From contig NC_083505.1 in NCBI RefSeq assembly GCF_032362555.1, positions 6,439,501 to 6,503,500 on the forward strand: a DNA stretch of 64,000 bases. The letters run 5' to 3'. The translations under genes were made by a program, and so were the position numbers. The notes under the pieces were generated by a model. That model was not told where the DNA came from. It made no database searches and saw only the letters and a program-made list of their open reading frames with translations. Within the stretch, counting starts at the first letter, position 1, and each line of letters opens with the position of its first letter. The DNA comes from Amyelois transitella (Eukaryota > Arthropoda > Insecta > Lepidoptera > Pyralidae). Below are positions 29,940-41,710 of the stretch, one piece after another.

Positions 29940-32060
29940 TTAAACTGGTGTTGTATCTAACATCTCCTTTTCATAACTAGTGTCATTTGTAATAGGAACT
30001 AATGCAAACATATAAACTGGATATAATCCATTTGGAAAATTTGTTTGTATTGATTGTTTTATTCTCTTTAATTTTGCAGCTTTAAATAATTTCAAAAATT
30101 GTTTTAAAGGTCTTGTCACAGATGAATCTACTTCATCTTTTTCCACTTTCCCAGATGAAGTTACATTTTCTTTTATTACTATTACTCCATTTTCCGCCAA
30201 GGAATTCCTGAAAAGAAAAATAATAGGTTTATTAATTAACTATAACAGATCATAAACAACCATTATAATCATGTGAAAATAAATCTTTAAGTGTAAAATT
30301 AAGAACTGGGAACTAAACCTTGACCAACCATTTATTTTAATTTTGAAAGCTCATTTTGTGTTGTATTATTAAGGTACCATAGTGATTTATTGCGACAATC
30401 AATCATTCAAGAGCATGCTTTCAATTAATTTTTTTTTCTATAATTTTTAATTGACAGTACAGTAATAACATAGTGATAAGATTTGTCAAGCACTACGAAA
30501 CAGTTACGTCCATTCTATGTTACTGATAACTGAGCACAAAATATTAACACTCACACTACTATTGGGAAATTAAAACCTTTGAAACATATACAAACATTTA
30601 ATAAGTAACAAAGTTGGTAGATAAATGCGATTTTACAATCTGAAATTTTTAACAACATATTCAAAAGTTGATGTTCACAAAACGTTTATCACATTTACGT
30701 AAAATGGTACTGCAGCGGCAGCTGTCAGAATTAAATAAATAGTTGGACAACATTACATCACACCTCTTTCCAGAAGAGGAATGCAGAGACTATATCATTC
30801 CACAAGCCACGATCCCTGCATACTTCTTTTGCTTCATCCTCAATCGTAACTCTCCTCATGCAAACTCATCAGTTTCGGGTACTATTTACCTGACCTTTTG
30901 CTAGTACATTTCAGGTACATACATATAGGCATTCCTGCTCTAACAGTCCTATTCACACTTCCTTTGTATATTTGCTTATAGTCAACCTGCTTTCATTTCA
31001 CTTCAAATAGTTTGACAATATATAGTCTTTGTTATGGTCCTTTATCTCCTCCATTCTTTTTTTAACTTTTTTGACAGCTGCCTCTGCAGTTACATTGCAT
31101 GGAACCCTAAGATGCTTTTTCATATTCAAATAATTTTTTATTATTCATTATTATGGGACATTTCAACATCAATTAATAATATCATGTAATATCTTTTGGT
31201 TTCACAACATTGGTTGATGTCAAATAAATTACTTAAAACAAAGTTTACTGCCGCTTCCTAAGCGTCAAGTCGTCAAGTCAAGTCAAGTCTAAGTAAATGT
31301 CAGTTGGCCTGCCTTAATAGCATTTAAAATTGTTGGTGAACCAAATAGATATGGCCAACAATATATTAATAAATATATTTATTATATAGGTACTCACTGA
31401 AGTGACATTTTCATTAAGGCAACCTAACTTAAATATCAAAGAAGTATCAAACAGCACACTACGCTAGCCTGTTTTTCTGACCTAAAAGGCAGATCATTGA
31501 CATATACCAAGAAGAGGAATGGTCCAAAATTGAGCCCTTAAGTACACCCATTCAGACGCTTGATGTGCTTGACTTTTTTATTGACCTTAAAAGAAAGGTT
31601 TTACCACAATTACTTACTTGCAACGAACTAAATATGAAACAAAATCATCGTCTGTGAGATAACCCAATACCCATTGATTCCATATGAGATCATATTTTTT
31701 ATCCGGGGAAAATTCTTGAAGACTCTCTCTATACAGTGAACCAAGTTTTGTTCTGTTTTCGCCAACAAATTCAGGAATAGCTTTAATAAACTTTTCATCT
31801 GGTTCAATAATATCAACAGTGCCGAAATAAGGCAACAATACATATTTTGTTATTCTACCAATCCCAGCACCACAGTCTAAGGCTGTTCTTGAAGCAGGTG
31901 GATGTTCTAATGAAAATAACGCTTTCAAAAATAATAATGAACCATGTATATCTTCTTGCGATATATAACCAAATCCTCCAAGAACCCCATCTACAGTTGG
32001 TGGTACATCTGCCCAATACTCTAAAGATTTTTCATAACAAATACCATTATTACCACTCAT
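29940..32060 (-). CDS. NTMT1: Protein N-terminal Xaa-Pro-Lys N-methyltransferase 1
   Basis: Two exons: 32060-31618 (443 nt) and 30207-29940 (268 nt), joined by GTAAGT...TTTTCAG, give 236 residues from MSGNNGICYE to LDTTPV. The human enzyme has 223. It transfers methyl groups from S-adenosylmethionine to the alpha-amino group of proteins starting Xaa-Pro-Lys after Met removal, such as RCC1 and some ribosomal proteins, mainly in the nucleus. Visible marks are the YWADVPPTVDGVLGG start, the SAM motif LDCGAGIGRIT (Asp62), IIEPDEKFI, and the substrate-side block WNQWVLGYLTDDDF. KNSLAENGVIVIKENV spans the splice junction. The minus-strand AATAAA motifs near 29770-29790 may serve polyadenylation. 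The 1.4-kb intron holds an old LINE piece. All key residues appear intact. Confidence 0.95.
30752..31000 (-). pseudogene. RTE-like LINE 3' end, old copy in the NTMT1 intron
   Basis: The order of blocks matches 9893-10196: CACACCTCTTTCC, AAGCCACGATCCCTGCATAC, GTTTCGGGTACTATTTACC, CAACCTGCTTTCATT. It has many substitutions and small indels and is older than the other copies. Confidence 0.7.
31001..31617. other. NTMT1 intron remainder
   Basis: No further exon or repeat was recognised. A run of GTCAAGTCAAGTC occurs near 31263-31288. Confidence 0.4.
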
Positions 32061-32468
32061 ACTGACAAAATTGGATAAGTATTATCATGGAATAAAACAA
32101 AATTTCAAAATTAATTAAATTTACATAAATGATCACAACTTAAAACAACAGATACTTATTTTAACACTAATACTGTAGCGAACCGTATGTACGATTCGTT
32201 ATTCACGTGCGACTACCTATTCAGTCTAATTTAGTCAGACTCTAGGAATGTGAAAAAATTATCGATTAGGGAAATAATCAATTTTTTTTTAAAAGGAAAA
32301 ATCGATTTTAATACCTGATTTTTTAAAATGAATAATCATTTTTTTATAATCATGCAATAAATGACATTACGTTTGGTCTTCTGGCTTGGAGCCCGGAACG
32401 CCAACTGCCAAAAAAAACTATCAAAGCTCCGCAATATTACATTAACTTGACTTAAGGTCCTATGCCCC
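32061..32468. other. NTMT1 upstream region with ATCGAT motifs
   Basis: The stretch near 32260-32310 has ATCGATT and AATCGATTTT motifs, echoed at 34300-34385 beyond the inserted LINE. These may be the two halves of one AT-rich region that the LINE split. A promoter is expected just above 32060 but no core element is distinct. Confidence 0.35.
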
Positions 32469-33990
32469 CTAGCTGGGGCAGAGGGCATCCACAGTGCGTC
32501 GCCATCCCGCTCGGTCTTGAGCTTCGCGTTTTATTTCGCTCCAAGTCTTCCCTAGATTATTCACCTCTGCGATGATTGTCCGCCGCCAGGTCTGTTTAGG
32601 GTGGCCACGTTTACCCTTTCCTTGGGGATTCCAGTCTAGGGCTTGCCTCGGTATGTGTTCGGGGTCCCTTCGGAGCGTGTGGCCGATCCAGTTCCATTTA
32701 CGGCGTTTGATCTGCTGGTCGATCGGAGTCTCACCGCAGCGTTCCCACAGGTCTACGTTGGAGATTTTCTCAGGCCAGTAAACACCGAGAATACGACGAA
32801 GACCGCGGTTAATGACGACTTGGAGACGGTGCGAGATGTCTTTAGTGACCTTCCACGTCTCACAGCCATACAGCAAAACGGTTTTCACATTGGACCGGAA
32901 TATTTTGAGCTTAACTCTCCTAGTCAGTTTCCGTGATTGCCATACAGGACGGAGCTGTGCGAAGGTTGCTCTTGCCTTAGCGATTCTCGAAGTGATGTCC
33001 TCTTCGGTCCCTCCAGTTTCCGACACTACGCTACCGACGTAGGTGAACTTGTGGACTCTCTCCATAACCTCTGTGCCGATAAGCAATGGTAGCCGATAGC
33101 CAGTTGCCCCGCACCTCATCCTCCGCTTCCTGGGTCTTCCTGATATTCACTTTTAGTCCAACCTTCAAAGCCTCTCGTCGTAGGTCGTCCAGCTTGGCCT
33201 GCATGTCGGCGCATGTGTGACTCAACAGGCATAGATCATCGGCATAGTCCAAGTCTTCTAAGACATTGGAGAGGCCCCACTCTATGCCGCGGCGCTTGTT
33301 GTTGGTTGTGTCATGCATAATGCCATCGAGAACGACAAGGAAGAGGAGAGGCGAAAGAAGACATCCCTGCCGCACACCAGCATGAACCGGTATGTCCTCC
33401 GAGACGAGGCCGTTGTGGGTCACTCTACAAGAATAATTTCCGTAGAGGGCCCTTATCAAGTTCGTGATTTTCTCGGGGACTCCAATTTCACGTAGCCTGT
33501 TCCAGATACAACTCCATCTCAGCGTGTCGAAGGCTGTTTCGAAATCCACGAAGGTCAAATAAATTTCCCTCTGCCATTCTGATACCTGTTCGAGGATAAT
33601 GCGCAAGGTGTTGATCTGGTCCGTACACGATCGATTGGGCCGGAAACCAGCCTGCTCTTTGCGAAGGAGAGGTTCTATGGCCCTCGAGAGTCTATCCAGG
33701 ATGATATTGCAAAGCACCTTAGATGGGATCGAGAGCAAAGTTATACCTCTCCAATTGCCACATTCACTGAGGTCTCCCTTCTTGGGTGTTTTGTGTCCTA
33801 GAACGACGGAGCTGGTCTCTTCGTAGGCCATTTTAATGTGGTTCCACTCCGCGTTGACAGAAGAAGAGTCCATCTCGAGAGCGGAGAAGCGATTGCGCAG
33901 CTCTAGCCTAAAGGCGTCCTGTGTGTCTGGACAACAATTCCCACCAAGACCATACCCTATCTTCCTCCCCCCTACATTAACACCATCTGT
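32469..33990 (-). pseudogene. RTE-like LINE with internal deletion and frameshift
   Basis: The minus strand carries a reverse transcriptase (NWRGITLLSIPSKVL, EQAGFRPNRSCTDQ, VDFETAFDTLRW, GVRQGCLLSPLL and the catalytic DYADDLCLL). In a second frame, from about 33119, the C-terminus follows (FTYVGSVVSETGG, LLYGCETWK, RKWNWIGHTLRRD). The upstream frame jumps from the linker (EWNHIKMAYEETSSVVLG) straight to the RT-start block KKGDLSECGNW, so the segment between was deleted, and the endonuclease is missing. It cannot move by itself. Confidence 0.88.
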
Positions 33991-35329
33991 GTATTCTTTC
34001 TGTGCTTTTAAAACAGTTTAGATGATTCATTTAATGAAACATTCACTTGATGGAGTTAGTCGATTAACTGTATTTTACCGACATTCTGTTGATATGTAAT
34101 TCATTATTTGTTGCTGAAACTTCATTTCTCAAACTTGATTGTTTTAAAACTTTAATATGTGTTCATTAATAATAATAAGAACTTACTGTTACTGTTGTTT
34201 ATTTTAAATTAATAAATCTATTGATATAATGTTTATGGCGTTTATTATGACATTAATTGAAAAATTTGAAAAAAAAATATCAATATTATAAAATCAATTA
34301 TTTTCTTAAGAAAAATCGATTATTTATAAATCGATTTTTCATACTTAATAAATATGTCGATTAGATAAAAATCGATTTTTTTTATCAGCAATGTCACATC
34401 AATCAGTGTAATTTGTCCCGTATAAAAAAAAAAAACATCCCTATCAGACTCGAAGTAACGTTTCGTTGCTTTCGAATCTATTTCGTTACTCGCTTATTTA
34501 GGAATGATGCGTAGATACATGACGATGCGAGTGGCACAGGTTCACTTGTTCACTTTCTGGTGACACACTCAATCGATTCGGGCGATTGAATTCGGCGGGA
34601 GTGAAGCAAATTCCCAACTGTGCATATTCCCACCATATTGGCAACCTTGTATCAAGGTACTAAACTAAGCTTTAGCTTTATTGGCAATATTTTTTTTGAT
34701 AGAAGTTTCTTCATTGTTACTTAGTGAAAATTCCCACTTTACTTCAATTTACTTATACATTAATTATGACATTTTCAAAATTTAAACATTATTTTCTATT
34801 TTTTTTTTTATATTTTGAAACATTTAGTTCTTATTGTTTAAACTTTATTTGTATCTTTTGTTTTCATTACTTCAACACCTATAATAATAAAAACGCACCA
34901 GCGCAAAACTAAAAGTAACCAGTACCGATACGATTGTAACAAGTACAGTTTTGTTTACTACCGAATACATGCAGGTATGCATTTTAACGGTACCTATATA
35001 TCACTGATATCATTATAATATATAACCTTAAACTGACTACAACTAGAAACAGCTCAAATATTTTGTTTAAAGACAGGACACTCCTTGGTTCACCGTTCAG
35101 TTCACTAGTGAGTAGGTAGCAAAAATAGGGGAGTGCAACACTAGCGCCTATACGCATACATCGGAACTACAGGGTTTTGGGCGCAACTAGGAACGTGATC
35201 ATTTAATTACCAGTATCAGAGTCAGACCAGAGTCCCAATCTCCCATATTAAATTTACTAGACTTAGGTATTTGGTGTCATTGACGGGGTTTAAAACTTAC
35301 AGTTTATACAATGGAAAGGATGTATATGT
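33991..35329. other. Gene-free AT-rich interval
   Basis: Repeated ATCGATTT motifs lie at about 34310-34385. From about 34440 the base composition is more balanced, but no gene was recognised. Confidence 0.4.
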
Positions 35330-35447
35330 AGAATAATTAACCATTTCTCAGTAAATATGGCTTTATTCAATAAAATTATACGGTATGTCTTGAGCATGTG
35401 ACACAAATGAAATGTTCCTTTTACGATAAAAGTTTTCAATGGTGTAA
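35330..35447 (-). repeat. Partial LTR of the gypsy family, reverse-oriented
   Basis: It reads AGAATAATTAACCATTTCTC onward, the reverse complement of the LTR end of the 1705-5616 element, with several differences in the part near TGAGCATGTGACAC. It has no opposite partner in the expected direct orientation. Confidence 0.85.
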
Positions 35448-35460
35448 AATAATTGAACCC

Positions 35461-35792
35461 CAATGAGGAGAAGTAAATAAGATCCTCTTGTAGAAGAAGT
35501 ACTATTATTAGAAGCTAACAACCTTCATTCACACATAAGATTACAGAATGGACGATAATTAATAGTTTCAAACAGGTACTTAGCCCCAATGGGTACTTCG
35601 TCTGATACTGAGGAGGCTGATACAGATTCATCTAATTGGGATTCAGCAGAGTCAAATGAAGAGACAACAACTGAAAAAAAGGAACCAGTTAATTTGACTA
35701 CAGATGTAACTACAACACAGAACCCTGAACTGCGACGTTCGACGAGAGACCGACGTCCACCGTCTCACCTTCAAGATTACGATCTTTCTTAA
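35461..35792 (+). pseudogene. pol 3' end of a gypsy relative
   Basis: This matches the last 330 bases of the integrase region at 5131-5460, with point changes, one of which (TAATTAATAG) breaks the frame. The open part encodes MGTSSDTEEADTDSSNWD and ends with SHLQDYDLS, as in the larger copy. Confidence 0.9.
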
Positions 35793-35808
35793 AACCTGGG
35801 GAGAATGT

Positions 35809-35940
35809 GGTGATATGCAACCTCCACATTAGCTTTGACACCTTTTATCATAAAAGGAACATTTCATTTGTGTCACATGCTCAAGTCATACGTATAATTT
35901 TATTGAATAAATTGTAGAAAAACTAACCATTACTCAGTTA
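35809..35940 (+). repeat. Direct LTR with inverted end, gypsy relative
   Basis: It starts TGTGGTGATATGC and follows the LTR to TTTTATTGAATAAA near 35911. It then switches into the reverse complement of the LTR end (TTGTAGAAAAACTAACC, 35912-35940). The LTR end is thus replaced by an inverted copy of itself. Confidence 0.8.
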
Positions 35941-35942
35941 AT

Positions 35943-36203
35943 ATGCCGTGTGGTTCTCGGCACCAATACAAAAAAGAATAAGACCACTCCATTTTCCATG
36001 GATTCCCATGGATGTCGAAAAAGGCGACTAAGGGATAGGCTTACAAACTTGGGATTCTTTTTTAGGCGATGGGCTAGCAACCTGTCACTGTTTGAATCTC
36101 AATTCTATCATTAAGCCAAAAAGCTGAACGTGGCCATTCAGTATTTTCAAGACTGTGGCTCTGTCTACCCCGCAAGGGATATAGACGTGACTATATGTAT
36201 GTA
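35943..36203 (+). repeat. SINE family A, full-length copy
   Basis: From GCCGTGTGGTTCTCGGCACC to CTATATGTATGTACG; it begins only two bases after the inverted LTR piece. Confidence 0.9.
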
Positions 36204-36526
36204 CGAAGGTAGATATTGTTAGCCTGCATTATAATTCTCCTTTGCCTTGAAATTAAAAAAACAAACGTCATCTAATGTTGCGAGAGCCTAATTTTGTCCG
36301 ACACATGTTGATCGGATACAATCATGTGTGAATCATCCATTTGTGGTCTGATCTGAAACATATTCACTTACACTCGACCGAATCATTATATCCTCATAGC
36401 TGTAAATAAATTAAAAACTGGAGTCCTAGCCCATAAAAATAGTCAAAGTACAAAGAAGTACTTTGTACATATACAGAGACTATAGATATTTTACCTGTGA
36501 CGGAAGCCTATTACAGCGAATGAAAC

Positions 36527-39500
36527 ATGGGAAAACATTTCCGAGACTTCGATAAAAATTCATCAGATGAGAGTGAAGACAATGAATCCAGCAATGATTC
36601 TTTTGGTTCTGATGATGGAAATGGTAAGTAATTATAATTTTATTCTTCGTTCTGATAGCAATCTACCAAAACGGTAGTTACCGGCTACTACGCCAACCTG
36701 CTTTAGCTTGTCTTAAACAAAGAGAATATAACCACTACGTTTTAGTCATAAGGCACCCACAACCGGCAGTCCAATAATCTCTTTCACCTAATTTTATTGT
36801 TTTTGTATTTTCGATCTTAGATATGAAAAGGCAGAGGCCACCATGGAGGGTGAAGGCAAATCCTGCGTTTTAAGTTTTTATTCATTAATTAAGTACCTAT
36901 CTATTTTCTAAACTTTTTAAATTATAAATCCTTTTTTATTTTAGAGGGAATGGAAGAAGAAGATGAACCTAATGATGATCCATGTGAAGTTAAGGTGGAA
37001 GAAAGATCTGAAATTAATCTAAATGAAGATGATGATGATGAAGTTGTGAAAGCAATTCTTGCAGAAAAAAATAAGCAACGAGATCATCCCCCTCTCATAA
37101 CATTAGAAGATTTTATTGTTGATATATCATTTAGTCCTATCAAAAATTTAATTGCTGTTGCTAATATTGTTGGAGATATATTGTTATATGAATATTCCAA
37201 TGAAGAAACCAAACTTGTTAGTACTCTAGAGCTACATTTAAAAGCATGTAGAGATGTAGAATTTGATGATACGGGCCTCTCTATGTATTCAACAGCAAAA
37301 GTAAGTTATTTTTGATAACAATATCATCAATCAATACAAACCTATACAGCGGTGATCATTAAAATAAGTACAACCTTAAGAATCAGATATTTTTGCCTTA
37401 ATCATGACATGTGTTTTTAGAAGTTACTAAAAGTTAAAATTACAAAGTTAGCCCAAAATATCAGGAATATTAATGAAATTCTTTAATTATTTTCATCAAA
37501 AAGCATACCTTTATTTTCCCTTCAGATACAGATATCAATAGAAATGATGCTGGAAAAAAAAAAGATTATTAAGAAAGGCATTAAGGAAAATGCTTTTAAT
37601 TACTGCCCTACAGTAATGTTATCAAAAAAAAATTGTGTGCTATTATTCTAGAAACTGTAAATTTGAAACCTTTTTTCTTGACTTCAACTCAAAGATGTTT
37701 AATTGGGTTTAGATCTGGTGTATTCACTGACCCACATCACACAGATACTGATTGCGATGTGAGAAATTTGTTCAGTGTGTTTTAGACTTTGTATAATAAG
37801 CATTTGGAAATATCCAAATAACTGGTAGAACATCATCAACATAAGGTCACATTATTTCCCAGTATATATCTCTATTGGAATGATCCATGTTTCCTTCTTT
37901 CATTTGGTACTATGTCCAAAAAAGCCCCCCCATATTTTTATAATTCCACCATGCTGTAAAGTCTGTTTTGTGTATTTCGGGTTGAATGCTTTATTCAGTG
38001 GGCGCTCTTCATATCTTTTTCCTTCAGCATACCCTGTTTATTTTTGTCTCATGAGTAAAGTTTATTCAGTTGGACTGGTGATCAAAGAATGCGAATATCA
38101 AGTAGTGGAGGCTTGACGAGTCAAAGTCCCAAGATCTTGTCTCAGCTGTCGGGTCAAATGTGCCGCCGATAGCAACGACGAGTCTGTACAGATATGAAGG
38201 GACAGAGTTCAGTCTGTCAAAAAGCGGGCGTAAATCTGACGAGTGAAACTTGGTGGTGGAACAACACAGTCCAGAGAGAGGTTAAGGTTAAGATAGCCTT
38301 CTTCAAAACATGGCAGGCGTCCAGATCTCCAGTAGACTGCGACGCATATGGGGTTGCAAATCGTGCCGCTAAGAAAGCTGTGGCCAGGGCCAAACGGGAC
38401 TACCTACAACCATAATGATAAGCTGAAATCGTCTGATGGGCAAAAGCTTATGTATAAATTGGGGCATTCTCGGGTATTAGCGACACAGGACATCTCCAAG
38501 TGTCGATGTCGATGCGTTAAGGATCCCGAGGGCAACTTTTAATGTGACGAGCATTCGGTGTCGAAGAGTTGCTGCTCATATTTCCATGAGCAGCAAAGAG
38601 AGGTACAGCCACCAACTCCCTCCAAATCAGGGACTAGTGACATCGATAACGCCTCTCTCTCATGCTCTTTGTCTCATGAAGAATCGGAAGACTGTCGGTT
38701 CCCCATCGAGGCCTGGAAGGATATGGGTCACCATGGTGTGGTATCTTAAAAAAAATATTCAACCACTTTCTCTGCACTGAAAAAATCCCTTACCAGTGGC
38801 GGCTGAGTAGTATTACTCCAGTATACAAGGGAAAAGGCTCAGTGCAAGAGTGTAGCAACTATAGCAGCATTAAGATCACGTCCCACATCATGAAATTCTT
38901 CGAGCGTCATGCTACGAGTAGTTTGTACATTTTTCATATTAAGTTCGAGTATTGATTGCCAGAGTTAACAGTTTAGTAATTTCTTTTGTGGTTAAGTAAT
39001 AAAGAGAGTTCTAATTAAGGAGAAAAGCTAACAAGTTAAAATTTAGTGCCTACTTTGACTTGTTTATAAGCACAATGTTGATATTTCAGGATAAAGTGAT
39101 AATGATCACAGATGTAGGAACTGGGAAATTAAAACAATGCTACGAAAATGCACACGATGAACCTGTTTATAAATTGCTATGTTTGGATAATTCAAAATTT
39201 GTTACAGGTATTTATAAGTTGTTTTTAAACTCTTTATTGCACATAAAGAAGATAGGTACCTACAAGAAAATTCTCCATGAGTGGAGAAATTAAATGTGGT
39301 AATTTTGAAACACTGAATATTTTCGGAATTTTTTGGATTTTAAAAGACACTTGATATTGGAGACTGGATGTTGTATTTGTTTACATTAGATATTTAGGAG
39401 ACTAGACATTGTCAGCCTAAATTCTCTTGAGCCTACTTTATTTGGCCAAAAAATAGTTTGTATTTATGTTTATTTGTTCAAACCGTTGGTGTGATTTTAA

Positions 39501-41326
39501 TGAACTTTAAGTTATGTAGGATCTGTCAGTAAAATTAAAAGTCATAGGGCATCAAAGTCGATTAAGTAGTTTATAAATAATCGCAATATTGAAAAAAATT
39601 GTGTTCGCGTCGCGAGGTTAAGTTCGCGGTGAACAATTAGTATCTTTAATTACACTGTGATAAATGTGCATGAAGCACGTAAAGGATATTACGTAAAAAA
39701 TTTAAGATTTGGTTAAGAAATCTGTGAGTAGAAAGAAAGAAGAGTATAAGAAGACTTTCAGTCAAATCTGAAAGTATTCTGGAAATCCGTAAGGTCAGCC
39801 CTAAGAAAAACTATAACCGGAGAGCTGACCAGGATCAGAAGCCAGGATGGTAGCTTTGTGAAAGGAGAAGAATGTGTGCCTAAGATATAGAAGGAATATC
39901 TTGAAAGTTTGTTTGAAAAAAAGGAAGAAGGAATGCAAGATTTTGGTCATACTGAAGAAAAAGAGATGGAAGGCGAAATTGAAATGTACGAAGTATGAAT
40001 TGAAGAGAGTAAAACTTAAACATGACAGCATGTATATTATGATAAGAGGAGAAAAAGTTGAGCAAGTGAAAGAGTTTGTATATCTGGGATATCAGTTTGT
40101 ATATCTGATGGCAAGTGTGGTAGTGTTATTGAAAGGAGAGTGAACGCGGGGAACATGGTGAATGGAACGTTGCATGCCTTTATATCAGATGCAGCTGGCA
40201 GCATCTGGTGCTTGATTTTAATTCTGGAATTATCGCTGAAAGCGCTAAATTGGCAACACTGACAGCAGCTCAGAATAGTCGTTGCAAGTCATTGTTTGGT
40301 CTGCAGCCACATTTATATATACTTTTACGTTGGAAAATTCTGCAAATATATTCGCGGGTCCCGTGTGTCGTGTTATGTTACAGCAATTAATGAATATTAT
40401 ATTTTTCAGGTGATGATGGAGGAACTATTAAACTGTGGGACATGAGGAAATCCGATCCTATATTTAATATGAAGATTGGTGATGACTACATTTCTGACAT
40501 GATCACAAATGATTCTCAAAAACACTTAGTTTGTGCAGGTGGTGATGGGGTTCTTACATCTGTCGATTTAAAAGCAAGGTAAAATGTGTATGGTAAACTG
40601 TAAAACACAATATCTTTCCCATGGATGTCGTAAAAGGGGGCTAATTTTGTAATAGACTGTTGGTTCTGTTTACCCCGCAAGGGATGAAGACATGATTAAA
40701 AATTATATTATTGCTAGCATAAAATTTAATAATGCTTTTTGGTAAATTAGTTTTATTAAATATTTTAACGATTGGTTTTAATGAGTAGTTAAATAATAAA
40801 AATGAAGTATATAATTTTTTATTTTAGCAAAATATATACAACGTCTGAAGAATATGATGCAGAGTTAACGTGTATGGGGCTGTTTCGTTCTGATACAAAA
40901 TTATTAGTTGGATCTTCTAAAGGAAAATTTTACTTATTCAACTGGAGAGAGTTTGGACTTCACAGTGATGAATACATTGGCCAAAAACAGTCAATTCAGT
41001 GTATGGTTCCAATAACTCAAAATATTGTAGTTAGTTCTGGAGAGGATGGAGTATTGCGAGCCGCTCATATGTTTCCTCAAAGACAATTAGGTATTGTTGG
41101 ACAACATCGGCTCCCGGTCGAGCGGTTAGACATCAGTTACGATGGTCAGTTTATTGCCTCTTGTTCCCATGATAATGATGTCAAATTCTGGAATATATCC
41201 TATTTTGAATCCCTAGATTCAATCATCGACCTGAATCACAAACAGAATAAAAAGAGAGATATGATAAATAACTTACCGTCTAGTACTATTAAAAATGCGT
41301 CGGATTTCTTTTCGGGTTTAGTATGA
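36527..41326 (+). CDS. WDR55: WD repeat-containing protein 55 homolog
   Basis: Five exons (36527-36623, 36945-37300, 39090-39207, 40410-40578, 40828-41326) join in frame through GT-AG introns to give 412 residues. The family is a nucleolar WD40 protein needed for ribosomal RNA processing. The N-terminus is acidic and disordered (SSDESEDNESSNDSFGSDDG, EEEDEPNDD). WD repeats begin near residue 85: FIVDISFSPIKNLIAVANI, HLKACRDVEFDDTG, HDEPVYKLLCLD, DGGTIKLWDMR, GDGVLTSVDLKA, SGEDGVLRAA and HDNDVKFWNIS, enough for a seven-blade propeller. The length is near the 383 of the human protein. Introns 2 and 3 hold decayed Tc1-like and LINE sequence. A polyadenylation signal AATAAA stands at 41350-41355. 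Confidence 0.94.
37500..38080 (-). pseudogene. Decayed Tc1/Tc3-like transposase in WDR55 intron 2
   Basis: The minus strand has broken pieces in the right order for a Tc1-type DDE enzyme: a GGAF block near 37930, then TPDLNPIKHL near 37710, which matches the catalytic-end motif SPDLNPIE of that family. Stops and shifts are frequent. No inverted repeats were found. Confidence 0.65.
38130..38920 (+). pseudogene. RTE-like LINE linker fragment in WDR55 intron 2
   Basis: The plus strand shows, across three frames, TWWWNNTVQREVKVKIAFFK, KKAVARAKRDY, QKLMYKLG, EAWKDMGHHGVV and TPVYKGKGSVQECSNY-like pieces. This is the linker between endonuclease and reverse transcriptase plus the first RT block of the type seen at 32.5-34.0 kb. 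It is 5'- and 3'-truncated and decayed. Confidence 0.75.
39700..40195 (+). pseudogene. RTE-like LINE fragment with RT core missing, WDR55 intron 3
   Basis: A linker-type block (EYFESLFEKKEEGMQD across a frame change near 39900) is followed almost at once by the thumb block MIRGEKVEQVKEFVYLG near 40035. The reverse transcriptase centre between them was deleted. Confidence 0.65.
40608..40697 (+). repeat. SINE family A, internally deleted copy
   Basis: CTTTCCCATGGATGTCGTAA joins almost directly to GACTGTTGGTTCTGTTTACC; about 110 bases of the middle are missing. It lies in WDR55 intron 4. Confidence 0.75.
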
Positions 41327-41392
41327 TTTTTAAATTAGTTAAATTTCCTAATAAATATTTTGTTTTCAAATAGATTTATTTTTTCTTTTTAG

Positions 41393-41530
41393 GGTTCCGT
41401 ACCTAAAAGGTAATAACGGGACCCTATTACTAAGCCTCCTGTCTGTTTGCCCATCTGTCCGTCACCAGGCTGTATCTCATAAACCGTGATCGCCAGAAAG
41501 CTGAAATTTTTACATATTTTCGTTGCCGTA
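41393..41530 (+). repeat. 'GGGTTCCGT' moth repeat
   Basis: It holds AGGGTTCCGTACCTAAAAGG, GGGACCCTATTACTAAG and CACCAGGCTGTATCTCATAA, and begins about 40 bases after the WDR55 poly(A) signal. Related pieces lie at 15290-15378 and 19022-19076 on the opposite strand or shortened. Non-coding. Confidence 0.6.
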
Positions 41531-41590
41531 AAAAATAAAAAAATATATATTTTTCAAAGGGGGCCCATTTATATTCATAAAATTATATGA

Positions 41591-41660
41591 CTTGCGGGGT
41601 AGACAGAGCCAGCTACCTTGATAGATTAAATATATCACCTTCAGGCTAGCTAGGCTAGTC
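41591..41660 (-). repeat. SINE family A 3'-end fragment
   Basis: Only CTTGCGGGGTAGACAGAGCC and a few following bases remain. Confidence 0.6.
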
Positions 41661-41710
41661 TGTTTTTACTTATTTTATGGTTTTTCTCATTTTTTTTTCA
41701 AGATTATATG

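Noticed and set aside
32572..33826. Plus-strand frames within the LINE region
   Set aside because: They are shadows of the minus-strand reverse transcriptase, whose motifs are unmistakable.
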